DNA of 64,000 nucleotides from Vibrio sp. CDRSL-10 TSBA (lineage in GTDB: Bacteria; Pseudomonadota; Gammaproteobacteria; Enterobacterales; Vibrionaceae): assembly GCA_039696685.1 (NCBI GenBank), contig CP155566.1, positions 1,116,001 through 1,180,000 on the forward strand. Direction: 5' to 3'. Below the pieces are notes generated by a model. That model had not been told where the DNA came from and ran no database searches. It saw only the letters and a list, made by a program, of their open reading frames with translations. Numbering within the stretch: position 1 is the first letter of the stretch; the number at the start of each line of letters is the position of its first letter. A program made the translations under genes and the position numbers. Below are positions 32,165 through 41,702 of the stretch, one piece after another.

Positions 32165-32910
32165 TGTCTTTTACGGTCGTTATTCCTTCCCGTTACCAGT
32201 CAACCCGCTTGCCGGGTAAACCGCTGGCTGACATTGGTGGTAAGCCGATGGTGCAGTGGGTTTACGAACAGGCAATGCAAGCTGGTGCGGAACGTGTCAT
32301 TGTCGCAACAGACGATGAGCGGGTGAAAAGTGCCGTTGAAGCGTTTGGTGGTACGGTGTGCATGACCTCTGCTGACCATCAGTCAGGCACTGAGCGCCTG
32401 GCGGAAGTGGTGCAACTGATGGGTATCGAAGATGATCACATCATTGTTAATGTGCAGGGCGACGAGCCGCTGATCCCGCCGAGCATTGTGCGTCAGGTCG
32501 CGGATAATCTGGCCGCCAGCAGCGCGCCAATGGCCACGCTGGCAGTGGAAATCAGCGATGCTGAGGAAGTGTTTAATCCAAACGCGGTTAAAGTTGTCAC
32601 TGACAAGGATGGCTATGCGCTGTATTTCAGCCGTGCCACGATTCCCTGGGATCGTGACAATTTCGCTCAGGACAAGAACATCGTTCAACCGCTGATGCGC
32701 CATATAGGTATTTATGCTTACCGTGCAGGTTTCATTAATACCTACATAAACTGGCAGCCGAGTCAGCTGGAAAAAATCGAAAGCCTCGAGCAGTTACGGG
32801 TGCTCTGGTACGGCGAAAAGATTCATGTCGCCGTGGCCCTGGAAGCACCTCCGGCGGGGGTTGATACTCCGGAAGATTTGGCCGCAGTACGCAAGATCGT
32901 TGCTGGTTGA
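32164..32910 (+). CDS. kdsB: KdsB, CMP-Kdo synthetase
   Basis: Activates 3-deoxy-D-manno-octulosonate with CTP for the lipopolysaccharide inner core. The 248-residue protein starts with the nucleotidyltransferase loop [20 protein letters not shown] and has QGDEPLIPP (about residues 98-106) for metal and nucleotide binding. The C-terminal [15 protein letters not shown] is typical. It is the last gene of the msbA operon; a bidirectional terminator follows. Confidence 0.96.
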   Translation: MSFTVVIPSRYQSTRLPGKPLADIGGKPMVQWVYEQAMQAGAERVIVATDDERVKSAVEAFGGTVCMTSADHQSGTERLAEVVQLMGIEDDHIIVNVQGDEPLIPPSIVRQVADNLAASSAPMATLAVEISDAEEVFNPNAVKVVTDKDGYALYFSRATIPWDRDNFAQDKNIVQPLMRHIGIYAYRAGFINTYINWQPSQLEKIESLEQLRVLWYGEKIHVAVALEAPPAGVDTPEDLAAVRKIVAG

Positions 32911-32964
32911 AAGATCTTTGACGGCCGCTGACCCGCGTGGTTACCTGGCAGCCCGACCTAAATG

Positions 32965-32991
32965 CAAAGCCCCAGAATACTGGGGCTTTGT
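32965..32991. terminator. bidirectional terminator between kdsB and spoVR
   Basis: CAAAGCCCCAG / CTGGGGCTTTG arms around AATA. It serves kdsB (+) and the convergent spoVR (-). Confidence 0.85.
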
Positions 32992-33031
32992 TATTAAAGT
33001 GAGTGTTAGATGTTGTGTTTTTTTGCCCGGA

Positions 33032-34580
33032 TCAGATGTTACTGTCGTAATCATTCTTCTTTGGGCAGGTTGAGAGGATCTCTCGTCTTCCTGTTTCTTT
33101 GACCTCCTCTAGTTTGACTTCAAAACCCCATAGACGGTGCATATGTTTCAGCACCTCCTCGTAGCTTGGATCTAAAGGAATTCTATCTTGTGGAATGTAT
33201 TGCAGGGTGAGCGAAACGGTCACCTCTGACATCCACGTTGTAGACTTGAATGTTTGGTTCTAAGTTACTGAGATTGTATTGGGAAGCCAGTTTTTCTCGA
33301 ATCTGGCGATAGCCCAGGTCATCGTGGATGGCACTCACCTCGATAAAGTTTTTATGGTCATCATCGCTGATCGCAAACAGTTTAAAATCGCGGATCAGTT
33401 TGGGTGATAAGTACTGACTGATAAAGCTCTCATCTTTGAAGTTATGCATCGCAAAGTGCACGGCATCCAGCCAGTCACTGCCGGCCAGTTCAGGGAACCA
33501 TTCCCGGTCTTCATCAGTGGGCTCTTCACAGATGCGGCGGATGTCGCGGAACATGGCAAAACCCAGTGCATAAGGGTTAATACCGCTGTAATAAGGGCTG
33601 TTGTAAGGCGGCTGCGCCACCACACTGGTGTGGCTGTGCAGAAACTCCAGAATAAACTTATCTGAAACCAAGCCTTCGTCGTACATATGGTTGAGGATGG
33701 TGTAATGCCAGAAGGTCGCCCAACCTTCGTTCATTACCTGAGTCTGTTTCTGAGGATAGAAATACTGGCTGACTTTGCGCACGATGCGCACGATCTCGCG
33801 CTGCCAAGGCTCAAGCAGAGGTGCATGCTTCTCGACAAAATAGAGAATGTTTTCCTGCGGTTCACTCGGGAAGTGGCGCTGGACTTCTTCTTCCTGGGCC
33901 TTTTTTGGTACGGTGCGCCATAAGGCGTTAACTTGCGATTGCAGATAGGCCTCACGTTCTTCCTGACGCGCTTTTTCTTCCGCTATCGAGATCTTTTCCG
34001 GACGTTTGTAACGGTCGACACCGTAATTCATCAGCGCATGACAGGAGTCGAGCAGTTTTTCGACGTCCGCAACACCGTACTTCTCTTCACATTCGGCGAT
34101 GTAATTTTTCGCGAACAGCAGATAGTCGATGATCGAACTGGCATCGGTCCAGGTCTGGAATAAGTAGTTCCCTTTGAAAAACGAGTTGTGACCATAACAG
34201 GCGTGGGCCATAACCAATGCCTGCATGGTGACCGTGTTTTCCTCCATTAAGTAGGCAATACACGGGTCGGAGTTAATTACGATCTCATAGGCCAGACCCA
34301 TCTGGCCGTGTTTGTAGTTTTGCTCGGTCTGGATAAACTTTTTACCGAATGACCAGTGGTTGTAGTTAATCGGCATACCGATACTGGAGTAGGCATCCAT
34401 CATCTGCTCTGAGGTAATCACCTCAATCTGGTTTTGATAGGTGTCTAACCGGTAATGCTCTGCCACCCGTTTAATTTCGGTGTGGTAACGCTCCAGCAGG
34501 TCGAAGGTCCAGTCCGGACCATCCGGCAGCAGCTTACTTTTTGGCTTACGCTTCGGCGCGGCTTTGGTTTTCGTCGTCAT
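33032..34580 (-). CDS. SpoVR/YcgB family protein, split by +1 insertion at 33213-33217
   Basis: Third gene of the prkA-yeaH-spoVR stress module. The frame starts at 34580 (MTTKTKAAPKRKPKSKLLPDG) and breaks at GAAAC 33213-33217 near the C-terminus. Removing one base joins YNVDVRGDR to SLTLQYIPQDRIPLD and gives about 515 residues, close to E. coli YcgB (510). Conserved stretches include MAHACYGHNSFFKGNYLF and MNEGWATFWHYTILN, whose histidines and glutamates suggest a metal site. The molecular role is unknown; in spore-formers the family affects cortex formation. It lies 12 bases after yeaH. Confidence 0.93.
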
Positions 34581-34592
34581 ATGCGCTCCCCC

Positions 34593-35861
34593 TTATGCCG
34601 TTTCCTTGTGGAACAATTCTCTGAACACAGGGAAAATGTCTTCCACACTGCGGATATTTTTCATGGCAAAATTACCAAATGAAGGCTGGAGTTTTTCGTA
34701 CTCGTGCCAAAGTGTCTGATGTGAACGACGCGTGATCTCGATGTAAGCGTAATACTGACAACACGGTAACAGCTTATTGGTCAGCAGCTCTTTACAGCGC
34801 GGCGAGTCATCGGCCCAGTTATCGCCGTCCGAGGCCTGAGCGCCATAGATGTTCCATTCACCAAGCGGATAGCGTTCCCGGATGATTTCATCCATCAGTT
34901 TCAGCGCGCTGGAGACGATGGTACCGCCGGTTTCCTGTGAGTAGAAAAACTCATGTTCATCGACTTCTTTTGCCTGAGTGTGGTGGCGAATAAACACTAC
35001 TTCCACGTTTTCATAGGTTCTGGTCAGGAACAGATAGAGCAGAACATAAAAACGTTTGGCGATATCTTTGGTCGCCTGATCCATTGAGCCGGACACGTCC
35101 ATTAAACAGAACATCACTGCCTGGCTAGAGGGGACCGGGCGTTTTTCATAGTTCTTAAAGCGCAAATCGAAAGTATCAATGAACGGGACGCTGTCGATTT
35201 TCTTGCGCAGATCGTCGATCTCCTGCTTGATGCGACGCTCTTCAAGCAGCTGTGCCGGTTCACTGTTTTGAATCCGGTCCAGCTCCAGCTCCAGCTCACG
35301 CATCAAACGGCGTTTGCCTGCTGTCATCGCAGTACGACGGGCCAGCGATTGCTGCAGTGACCGCACGATAGCGATATTGGCCGGTACACCGGCTGTCTGG
35401 AAACCGGAGCGATGATTTTTCCACTCGGTGATCTTGTTGAGTTGGTTTTTTTCAAGGTTAGGCAGTTCCAGATCTTCAAACAGAATATCGAGATACTCAT
35501 CTTTGGAAATCTGAAATACAAAATCGTCCTGACCTTCGCCGTCCGGGCTGGCTTCACCCTCACCCGAACCGCCTCCCTGTCCACTTTTTGGCCGTTCAAT
35601 TTTGTCACCGCGGGTGAACTGGTCATTGCCGGGGTGAACGCGTTCTCTGTGCCCGCCTTTACCTTGATGGAAAGATGGCTCTTTGATGTCACGGTTCGGA
35701 ATCGAGACATCTTCACCGGTTTCGGTATTGGTGATTGAGCGACGATTAACGGCATCGGCTACCGATTCCTTAATCTGCTCCTTGTAACGGCGTAAGAAAC
35801 GCTGTCTGTTGACTGCGCTCTTGTTCTTACCGTTCAACCTTCTGTCGATAAACTGCGCCAT
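34593..35861 (-). CDS. yeaH: YeaH, UPF0229 von Willebrand-type protein
   Basis: A 422-residue partner of the PrkA kinase. ATG 35861 ([15 protein letters not shown]) is chosen because GGGAGA precedes it; the frame is open 60 bases further up without a ribosome site. The N-terminal half has a flexible Gly/Glu-rich segment ([17 protein letters not shown]). The C-terminal half has a von Willebrand A-like fold with the metal-site motif DVSGSMDQ at about residue 257, then [13 protein letters not shown]. The gap to prkA is 166 bases and contains a hairpin, which may set different mRNA levels. Confidence 0.93.
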   Translation of the reverse strand: MAQFIDRRLNGKNKSAVNRQRFLRRYKEQIKESVADAVNRRSITNTETGEDVSIPNRDIKEPSFHQGKGGHRERVHPGNDQFTRGDKIERPKSGQGGGSGEGEASPDGEGQDDFVFQISKDEYLDILFEDLELPNLEKNQLNKITEWKNHRSGFQTAGVPANIAIVRSLQQSLARRTAMTAGKRRLMRELELELDRIQNSEPAQLLEERRIKQEIDDLRKKIDSVPFIDTFDLRFKNYEKRPVPSSQAVMFCLMDVSGSMDQATKDIAKRFYVLLYLFLTRTYENVEVVFIRHHTQAKEVDEHEFFYSQETGGTIVSSALKLMDEIIRERYPLGEWNIYGAQASDGDNWADDSPRCKELLTNKLLPCCQYYAYIEITRRSHQTLWHEYEKLQPSFGNFAMKNIRSVEDIFPVFRELFHKETA

Positions 35862-35977
35862 GAGATTCTCCCTGTAAACATCCCTCAGTGAGCAATCATT
35901 TGCTCCTATCGCCTGGGGCATTCCCTGAACTGATAGATGAGGGACGGTCGTGCCGTCACTCTCATCTGACCGGAGTC

Positions 35978-36005
35978 AGGTGAGGCGCTTGGGGCGCCTT
36001 CACCT
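35978..36005 (-). other. hairpin between prkA and yeaH
   Basis: AGGTGA-GGCGC pairs with GCGCC-T-TCACCT around a short loop. There is no strong T run on the minus strand after it, so it looks like an mRNA-stabilising or attenuating stem inside the operon. Confidence 0.5.
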
Positions 36006-36027
36006 TTTGCTCAGGGGTGGCTGGCTG

Positions 36028-37962
36028 TTAAGAGGATTTACGCACGCGTAAATACCACTCAGACAGCAAGCGTACTTGCTTCTCTGTATAGCCTTTCTCC
36101 ATCATACGAGCGACAAAGTTGTCGTGTTTTTTCTGATCTTCAGAAGAGGTTTTCGCATTGAAAGAGATAACAGGAAGTAACTCTTCGGTATTGGAGAACA
36201 TTTTTTTCTCAATGACCGTACGCAGTTTTTCGTAACTGGTCCAAACCGGATTCTGGCCATTGTTGTTGGCGCGGGCACGCAATACGAAGTTAACGATCTC
36301 ATTACGGAAATCCTTCGGATTACTGATACCGGCGGTTTTTTCAATTTTTTCCAGTTCACTGTTCAGCGCTGAGCGGTCGAACAGTTGGCCGGTTTCCGGA
36401 TCTCGGTATTCCTGATCCTGAATCCAGAAATCAGCATACGTGACGTAGCGGTCGAAAATGTTCTGACCGTATTCGGAGTAAGACTCAAGATAAGCGGTCT
36501 GAATCTCTTTGCCGATGAACTCGACATAACGCGGTACCAGATAACCTTTGACAAATTCCAGGTAGCGATCAGCGGTTTCCTGCGGGAACTGCTCACGTTC
36601 CACCTGTTGTTCTATCACGTAGAACAGATGTACCGGGTTAGCTGCGACTTCGGTCTGGTCGAAGTTGAATACGCGCGACAGGATCTTAAAGGCGAATCGG
36701 GTCGACAGACCGGCCATACCTTCGTCAACACCTGCGTAATCGCGATACTCCTGGTAGCTTTTCGCTTTCGGGTCGGTATCTTTCAGGGTTTCACCATCAT
36801 ATACCCGCATTTTCGAGAATATGGATGAGTTTTCCGGTGCTTTCAGACGTGACAGTACACTGAACTGAGCGAGCAGATCTAAAGTGCTTGGCGCGCACGG
36901 CGCGTTGGACAGCTCACTGTGATCGAGCAGTTTCTGATAAATTTTTACCTCTTCAGAAACGCGCAGACAGTATGGTACTTTGACGATGTAAACCCGGTCG
37001 AGGAATGCCTCGTTGTTTTTGTTGTTACGGAAAGTCTGCCATTCTGATTCATTGGAGTGAGCCAGAATCATGCCGTCAAACGGTAGCGCAGACAAACCCT
37101 CTGTACCGTTATAGTTGCCTTCCTGAGTTGCGGTCAGCAACGGGTGCAGCACCTTAATTGGCGCTTTGAACATCTCAACGAATTCCATCAAACCCTGGTT
37201 GGCACGACACAGAGCACCTGAGTAGCTGTAGGCATCAGGATCGTCTTGTGAGAAGTGCTCAAGTTGACGAATGTCGACTTTACCGACCAGAGATGAGATG
37301 TCCTGGTTGTTTTCATCACCTGGTTCGGTTTTCGCTACTGCAATTTGATCCAGGATAGAAGGGCGTACTTTGACCACTTTAAATTTGGTGATGTCGCCGC
37401 CAAACTCATGCAGACGCTTCGCCGCCCAAGGTGACATAATTGAGCGCAGGTAACGTTTTTCGATACCATACTCTTGTTGCAACAGGTCGCCGTCTTCGTT
37501 GACGTCGAACAGACAGAACGGGTGGTCGTTGACCGGGCTGCGTTTACCGTTGGCGGACAAAACGTAGATAGGCATTTGTTGCATCAATGCTTTCAGTTTT
37601 TCAGCCAGCGATGACTTACCACCGCCCACCGGACCGAGTAAGTACAGGATTTGTTTGCGTTCTTCCAGGCCCTGGGCCGCGTGTTTCAGGTAAGAAACGA
37701 TTTGTTCAATTGCCTCTTCCATACCGTAGAAATCTTCGAACGTTTTATAGCGCGAAATGACCCGGTTGGAGAAAATTCGGCTCAGGCGAGAGTCTTTGGA
37801 CGTATCCACAAGCTTGGGTTCGCCAATGGCCATCAGTAAGCGCTCGGCAGCATTGGCGTAAGCACTTTTGTCTTCTTTACACAGAGCCAGAAATTCCTGA
37901 ATGGAAAGCTCTTCGTCCTTGGCTGCTTCATAGCGTGCCTGAAAGTGGTCAAAAATACTCAT
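36028..37962 (-). CDS. yeaG: PrkA/YeaG, AAA+ serine kinase-like protein
   Basis: First gene of the stress module. It has 644 residues and a strong GAGGGGAA ribosome site. The AAA+ half has Walker A (GPVGGGKSSLAEKL, about residues 111-124) and the conserved NGKRSPVNDHPFCLFD. The C-terminal half (from about residue 400) is the PrkA kinase-like part. In E. coli YeaG acts during nitrogen starvation together with YeaH, from a sigma-54 promoter. A good match to a sigma-54 promoter lies 209 bases upstream here as well. Confidence 0.95.
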   Translation of the reverse strand: MSIFDHFQARYEAAKDEELSIQEFLALCKEDKSAYANAAERLLMAIGEPKLVDTSKDSRLSRIFSNRVISRYKTFEDFYGMEEAIEQIVSYLKHAAQGLEERKQILYLLGPVGGGKSSLAEKLKALMQQMPIYVLSANGKRSPVNDHPFCLFDVNEDGDLLQQEYGIEKRYLRSIMSPWAAKRLHEFGGDITKFKVVKVRPSILDQIAVAKTEPGDENNQDISSLVGKVDIRQLEHFSQDDPDAYSYSGALCRANQGLMEFVEMFKAPIKVLHPLLTATQEGNYNGTEGLSALPFDGMILAHSNESEWQTFRNNKNNEAFLDRVYIVKVPYCLRVSEEVKIYQKLLDHSELSNAPCAPSTLDLLAQFSVLSRLKAPENSSIFSKMRVYDGETLKDTDPKAKSYQEYRDYAGVDEGMAGLSTRFAFKILSRVFNFDQTEVAANPVHLFYVIEQQVEREQFPQETADRYLEFVKGYLVPRYVEFIGKEIQTAYLESYSEYGQNIFDRYVTYADFWIQDQEYRDPETGQLFDRSALNSELEKIEKTAGISNPKDFRNEIVNFVLRARANNNGQNPVWTSYEKLRTVIEKKMFSNTEELLPVISFNAKTSSEDQKKHDNFVARMMEKGYTEKQVRLLSEWYLRVRKSS

Positions 37963-38318
37963 AGTAATTCCCCTCTAAAAATGTCGTAGTGACATACAAC
38001 CGCTTAAAAACACAATTCCCTAACAACTTAAGCCTAGTTCGGTATTCTCGATTTTGCTTAGAGATTATGTATTTATTTCAATTTCGTGATTGAAATTACG
38101 TCTCACGCTCACAATGTTTTTACGGTGAATATGAACTAAATGTTCAATTGTTCTGCTGGATATATCCTCAGCAAAAGCAGTGCCATGAAGGGTTGGTCAG
38201 GATGAAAAGTCACCGGATTGGGACGGAAAAACGAGAAAAAGAGGGGCAAAGATTGTGTCTGCATAGGGCAAGACGTATCATCATTATCTCTTAAACATAT
38301 GCAACGAGTTCACAAAGT
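37963..38318. other. divergent spacer prkA-mipA
   Basis: 356 bases without a gene. It holds the prkA leader and the sigma-54 promoter match (38171-38185, minus strand). The mipA-like gene must also start from here; no clear sigma-70 promoter was recognised for it. Confidence 0.6.
38171..38185 (-). promoter_or_regulatory. sigma-54 promoter for prkA-yeaH-spoVR
   Basis: On the minus strand TGGCAC-TGCTT-TTGC followed by T matches the -24/-12 consensus TGGCAC-N5-TTGC(A/T) at every fixed base. It points toward prkA. The location agrees with the known sigma-54/NtrC control of the E. coli yeaGH operon. No enhancer site was identified. Confidence 0.65.
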
Positions 38319-39074
38319 ATGCGATTAAACTCTACTTCGTTAAGCGTGGCTGCGGCTGCGCTGCTGATGGCAACAGCAGCTCAGGCCGAAAACTCTCCGT
38401 GGTCTGTAGGGATGGCGGCGGCGTACTCGCCAGCGGTTTATAAGGACACTGATTCGGATCGCACGGTTATCCCTGTGATTGGCTATGAAGGCGAACACCT
38501 GTTTTTGCGCGGCTTCAATGCTGGGTACCGTCTGTTCCCTCGCGGATCAGAGCAAAATATCATTTTCCGCCTTGCTTATGATCCTCGTACATTGCAGCCG
38601 GAAGATTCGGATGATGCGCAGATTCGCCAACTGGACAAACGTAAATCCACTGTACTCGGTGGGGTAAGCTATCAACTGCGTACCCTGGCGGGTGTATGGG
38701 AAGCGAGCTTTGGTGGTGACGTGGCCGGGCGTCATAATGGTATGTACGGTGAGCTTGCGTGGCGCATGCCATTTAATTTCGGCAACTGGGGCCTGACCCC
38801 GAGTATCGGTTACTCGTACAACTCCAGTCAGCTTAATAACCATTTGTACGGGGTGTCGAAAGCGGAATCAGACCGTACCGGGCTGAGAGAATTTGACGCC
38901 GGCTGGGACGGACAATACTTTATCGGTGCTTCCGCTTACTGGCAGATCACTCAGAATATTCAGGTTAACGGTGGTATCCGTTATTCGAATCTGGACAGCA
39001 AAGTGTCTGACAGTCCTGTGGTCGGTTCCAGTGCCGCGACCATGGGTACAGTCGGTATTATGTACCAGTTCTGA
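38319..39074 (+). CDS. MipA/OmpV family outer-membrane protein
   Basis: A 251-residue outer-membrane barrel protein with signal peptide ending ATAAQA/ENSPW. The mature part has alternating amphipathic strands (LFLRGFNAGYRLFPRG; NIIFRLAYDP; GGIRYSNLD) and ends in YQF, the terminal phenylalanine recognised by the BAM machinery. The start MRLNSTSLSVAAAALLMA follows an AACGAG-type site of modest strength. In E. coli MipA is proposed to scaffold murein enzymes; in Vibrio OmpV-like members respond to osmolarity. Which applies cannot be decided here. A terminator follows. Confidence 0.85.
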   Translation: MRLNSTSLSVAAAALLMATAAQAENSPWSVGMAAAYSPAVYKDTDSDRTVIPVIGYEGEHLFLRGFNAGYRLFPRGSEQNIIFRLAYDPRTLQPEDSDDAQIRQLDKRKSTVLGGVSYQLRTLAGVWEASFGGDVAGRHNGMYGELAWRMPFNFGNWGLTPSIGYSYNSSQLNNHLYGVSKAESDRTGLREFDAGWDGQYFIGASAYWQITQNIQVNGGIRYSNLDSKVSDSPVVGSSAATMGTVGIMYQF

Positions 39075-39108
39075 TAGTCACATCTGATATCAGGTATCTC
39101 ACTAAAAA

Positions 39109-39137
39109 CAACAAGGCCGGAGTTTATCCGGCCTTGT
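39109..39137. terminator. terminator after the mipA-like gene
   Basis: ACAAGGCCGGA / TCCGGCCTTGT around GTTTA, followed by TGTTTG. Usable from either side; yfbU converges. Confidence 0.8.
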
Positions 39138-39142
39138 TGTTT

Positions 39143-39190
39143 GTTCTGAAATTTGTTTGTTCTGAAATTTGTTTGCTCTGAACCTTGTTT
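39143..39190. repeat. 16-base tandem repeat, three units
   Basis: GTTCTGAAATTTGTTT occurs at 39143-39158 and again, identical, at 39159-39174. A diverged copy GCTCTGAACCTTGTTT follows at 39175-39190, and ATTCTCAACC may begin a fourth. It lies between the mipA-like terminator and the yfbU stop. Confidence 0.85.
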
Positions 39191-39219
39191 ATTCTCAACC
39201 GCTGTTAAGACAAGGGTGT

Positions 39220-39720
39220 TCAGGCATTGACGATTTGACGCAGTTCAGCCGCTGATAAATGGTACTGACGCGGGCAGGTACGCCATGTCACCAGCATACG
39301 ACGATATTTGTCCAACATCGGTACCTGGCTGTTAAAGTGGTGATCGCCTTTGTCAAATTGTGGGTACAGTCCTTCTGAATTGACCAGAAAGCGCACATAA
39401 TTGACCAACGATGCTTCGGCGGCGAGATCAAAGCCAAGGAAGTTCAGGCGACGCTTATCCACGTCAGCGCGTTCGGCATCTTTGAGCAGATTGTGGGATT
39501 CCTGCATCGCGTGGTACATCTCCATAATGTCGATGACTTCGCGACATTGAGCTTCAGACAGGCATCCGAACTCTTTATTGAGTTCACACATCTGCAGCTC
39601 GTAACCACGTTCTACAATGGTGCGCAGACGTTTGTATTGAGCGGCATTGGCCGGATCGAGCTGAGACATTAACTGGTACTGGTTAGACAGGATAAGACGT
39701 TGTGCGTTAGTCATTTCCAT
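39220..39720 (-). CDS. yfbU: YfbU family protein
   Basis: A 166-residue cytosolic protein that starts [18 protein letters not shown] and ends [18 protein letters not shown], close to E. coli YfbU throughout. The open frame extends 60 bases further up, but the family start is at 39720. It is mainly helical with no catalytic motif visible. The physiological role is not known. It appears to be a single-gene unit. Confidence 0.88.
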   Translation of the reverse strand: MEMTNAQRLILSNQYQLMSQLDPANAAQYKRLRTIVERGYELQMCELNKEFGCLSEAQCREVIDIMEMYHAMQESHNLLKDAERADVDKRRLNFLGFDLAAEASLVNYVRFLVNSEGLYPQFDKGDHHFNSQVPMLDKYRRMLVTWRTCPRQYHLSAAELRQIVNA

Positions 39721-39935
39721 CGCTGGCCTCACTAAAGTTAAACTGTGTAATTTTTCTGAATTAAGATTACCAGTTTTCATGATTGACCAATCTTGATCTG
39801 ACCACGTATCTGCGTCAGAAAATCAAAATTATCTTTTCCGTCTTTGATCAAATTCCGCCTTAGTCCGTTACAGACTACGCAGTCACGCATGCTCTGTCTT
39901 GCAGGCACAAAAGGTAACGAAAGCAGCGTTGCGGA

Positions 39936-40601
39936 TTACTTGTTGTGATAGTGATTGTAAATGTAATCCCGATCTGAAAAGACTCTCAGCCATTCGGGTT
40001 TGAATACCGACAGGACAGCCAGCGCCATGCCGTTAAGTAACCCTTCCGGAAAGGCGATCAGCGGAGCCAGCATCAGGTAATTATCGACGATGGTCGCCCA
40101 GTCGTAACTGCTGAATGTATATTGATACAGCGAGTTTGACACCAGGTGCAGTACGGCTGTCAGACCGCCGTTGAAGAAGCCGGCCACGAAAATAAACACA
40201 AAAATATTTCGTGGCAGATGATGATAACTGAGGGCAAAAACCGCGTAGCTGATTAAAATTGGCAGCAGTGCAGACGTCACCAGTGTATGCAGCGCGTCAG
40301 CGGCACTGAGGCTGCCGACGGTCATCAGGGCACCAATAACCGGGATGGTCAGGAAGTAAGCACAGCGCCAGCCGTACATCATGGTTAATGTTGTCAGGGC
40401 GAGAAAATGAATGTGCAGATCCTGTTTGACACTGGCGCGTGCTGACCAGAGCAGAAACAGGGCGAAGATGACAAAAAAGGTCAGATGCTGAAATGATTTA
40501 TCATCGCTGAACTTGGGCCAGAAATTGGTCCTTACATCGCGTAAGGCAATGACAGCAAAGGTCAGGGCGATGATCAGAGACAAGACAGTTTCAGGCTCCA
40601 C
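39936..40601 (-). CDS. COG3235-type membrane protein (CbiM-like)
   Basis: A 221-residue integral membrane protein with about seven hydrophobic segments (VLSLIIALTFAVIAL; LTFFVIFALFLLW; AYFLTIPVIGALMTVGSL; LLPILISYAVFAL; IFVFIFVAGFFNGGLTAVLH; YLMLAPLIAFPEGLLNGMAL). The pattern of HxH (DLHIHFLALTTLTMMYG) and PEGLLNGM is that of predicted energy-coupling-factor permease relatives of CbiM. No ATPase or substrate subunit is nearby, so transport of a metal or vitamin is only a guess. Confidence 0.78.
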   Translation of the reverse strand: MEPETVLSLIIALTFAVIALRDVRTNFWPKFSDDKSFQHLTFFVIFALFLLWSARASVKQDLHIHFLALTTLTMMYGWRCAYFLTIPVIGALMTVGSLSAADALHTLVTSALLPILISYAVFALSYHHLPRNIFVFIFVAGFFNGGLTAVLHLVSNSLYQYTFSSYDWATIVDNYLMLAPLIAFPEGLLNGMALAVLSVFKPEWLRVFSDRDYIYNHYHNK

Positions 40602-40610
40602 GTAAACTCC

Positions 40611-40642
40611 AAAAAAATACCAGCATCAGGCTGGTATTTTTT
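40611..40642 (-). terminator. pflA terminator
   Basis: AAAATACCAG / CTGGTATTTT around CATCAGG, with A and T runs on both ends. It lies downstream of pflA on the minus strand and before the CbiM-like gene. Confidence 0.8.
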
Positions 40643-40692
40643 ACGATTCGCGGCGCAGATTGAATCAGTATTTTACATTTGAGTGATACTGC

Positions 40693-41406
40693 TCAAGAAA
40701 CTGCCACGATTTTATCCATGGTTTCTTTGCTCGGCGGATTAACGCCCTCAAGCGGATACTCTTCGCCCATCGCTTCCCATTTGTGCGCGCCCAGTTTGTG
40801 ATAAGGCAGCAGTTCTATTTTCTCGATGTTGTCCATATCCCGGATGAACTGGCCAAGCAGGTGGGCAGACTCTTCGTCATCGGTATAGCCCGGTACCACG
40901 ACATAACGCAGCCAGGTGGTTTTACCCAGTTTGTGCAGATAACGGGCGAAGTCCAGGGTACGTTTGTTGGAGACACCCACCAGATCCTGATGGATTTCAT
41001 CCTGCATCTGTTTGATGTCGAGCATCACCAGATCGGTTGCTTCCAGCACTTCATCGATAACAGGTGTGTACTTACGAATATAACCGTTGGTATCGAGGCA
41101 GGTGTGCATGCCCTCCGCCTGAGCCGCGCGGAAAAAGTCACGCACAAATTCAGGTTGCAGCATCGATTCGCCGCCGGAACAGGTTACGCCACCGCCGGAT
41201 GCGCGCATAAAGTGACGGTAGGATTTAGCCTCTGTGATGATTTCATCAACGGTCACTTCCTTACCGATATGGGTATCCCAGGTATCGCGGTTATGACAAT
41301 ACTTGCAACGGAATAAGCAACCCTGCAGAAAAATAATGAATCGGATTCCCGGACCATCAACGGTACCGCAAGACTCAAAAGAATGGATACGACCAGTAGT
41401 AGACAT
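40693..41406 (-). CDS. pflA: PflA, pyruvate formate-lyase activating enzyme
   Basis: Radical-SAM enzyme that makes the glycyl radical on PflB under anaerobic conditions. It has 237 residues, with the 4Fe-4S motif CLFRCKYC (CxxxCxxC, about residues 30-37) after the [12 protein letters not shown] strand. The [15 protein letters not shown] loop near residue 75 binds S-adenosylmethionine. It follows pflB on the same strand, separated by about 300 bases and a terminator, so it needs read-through or its own promoter. Confidence 0.96.
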   Translation of the reverse strand: MSTTGRIHSFESCGTVDGPGIRFIIFLQGCLFRCKYCHNRDTWDTHIGKEVTVDEIITEAKSYRHFMRASGGGVTCSGGESMLQPEFVRDFFRAAQAEGMHTCLDTNGYIRKYTPVIDEVLEATDLVMLDIKQMQDEIHQDLVGVSNKRTLDFARYLHKLGKTTWLRYVVVPGYTDDEESAHLLGQFIRDMDNIEKIELLPYHKLGAHKWEAMGEEYPLEGVNPPSKETMDKIVAVS

Positions 41407-41641
41407 AAGTTGCTCTCGTTTGCTGACTGTTTTCGTTATTTTATTACAAAAGGGGGGATGAAAATAGCTTTACCTTACCTAAAGTGAGGTTAAATTTGCG
41501 TGCTACACCTCGCCACTGAGTGTCCATTCTCAGTATTGAATTTTTTATGAATCAGTAGGTTGTTACTATCACTGTGCTAAACAGAACACCGGCAGCTGCT
41601 GCTGTCGATATTGAATACATGTGATGCCTGTTGAAAGAAAA

Positions 41642-41668
41642 AATCCCCGCTCCTGTGGAGCGGGGATT
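41642..41668 (-). terminator. pflB terminator
   Basis: AATCCCCGCTCC / GGAGCGGGGATT, followed on the minus strand by TTTTTTC. A strong stop between pflB and pflA. Confidence 0.85.
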
Positions 41669-41702
41669 GCGCATTAACAGAGTATGTTAATCAGCTCAGT
41701 TA

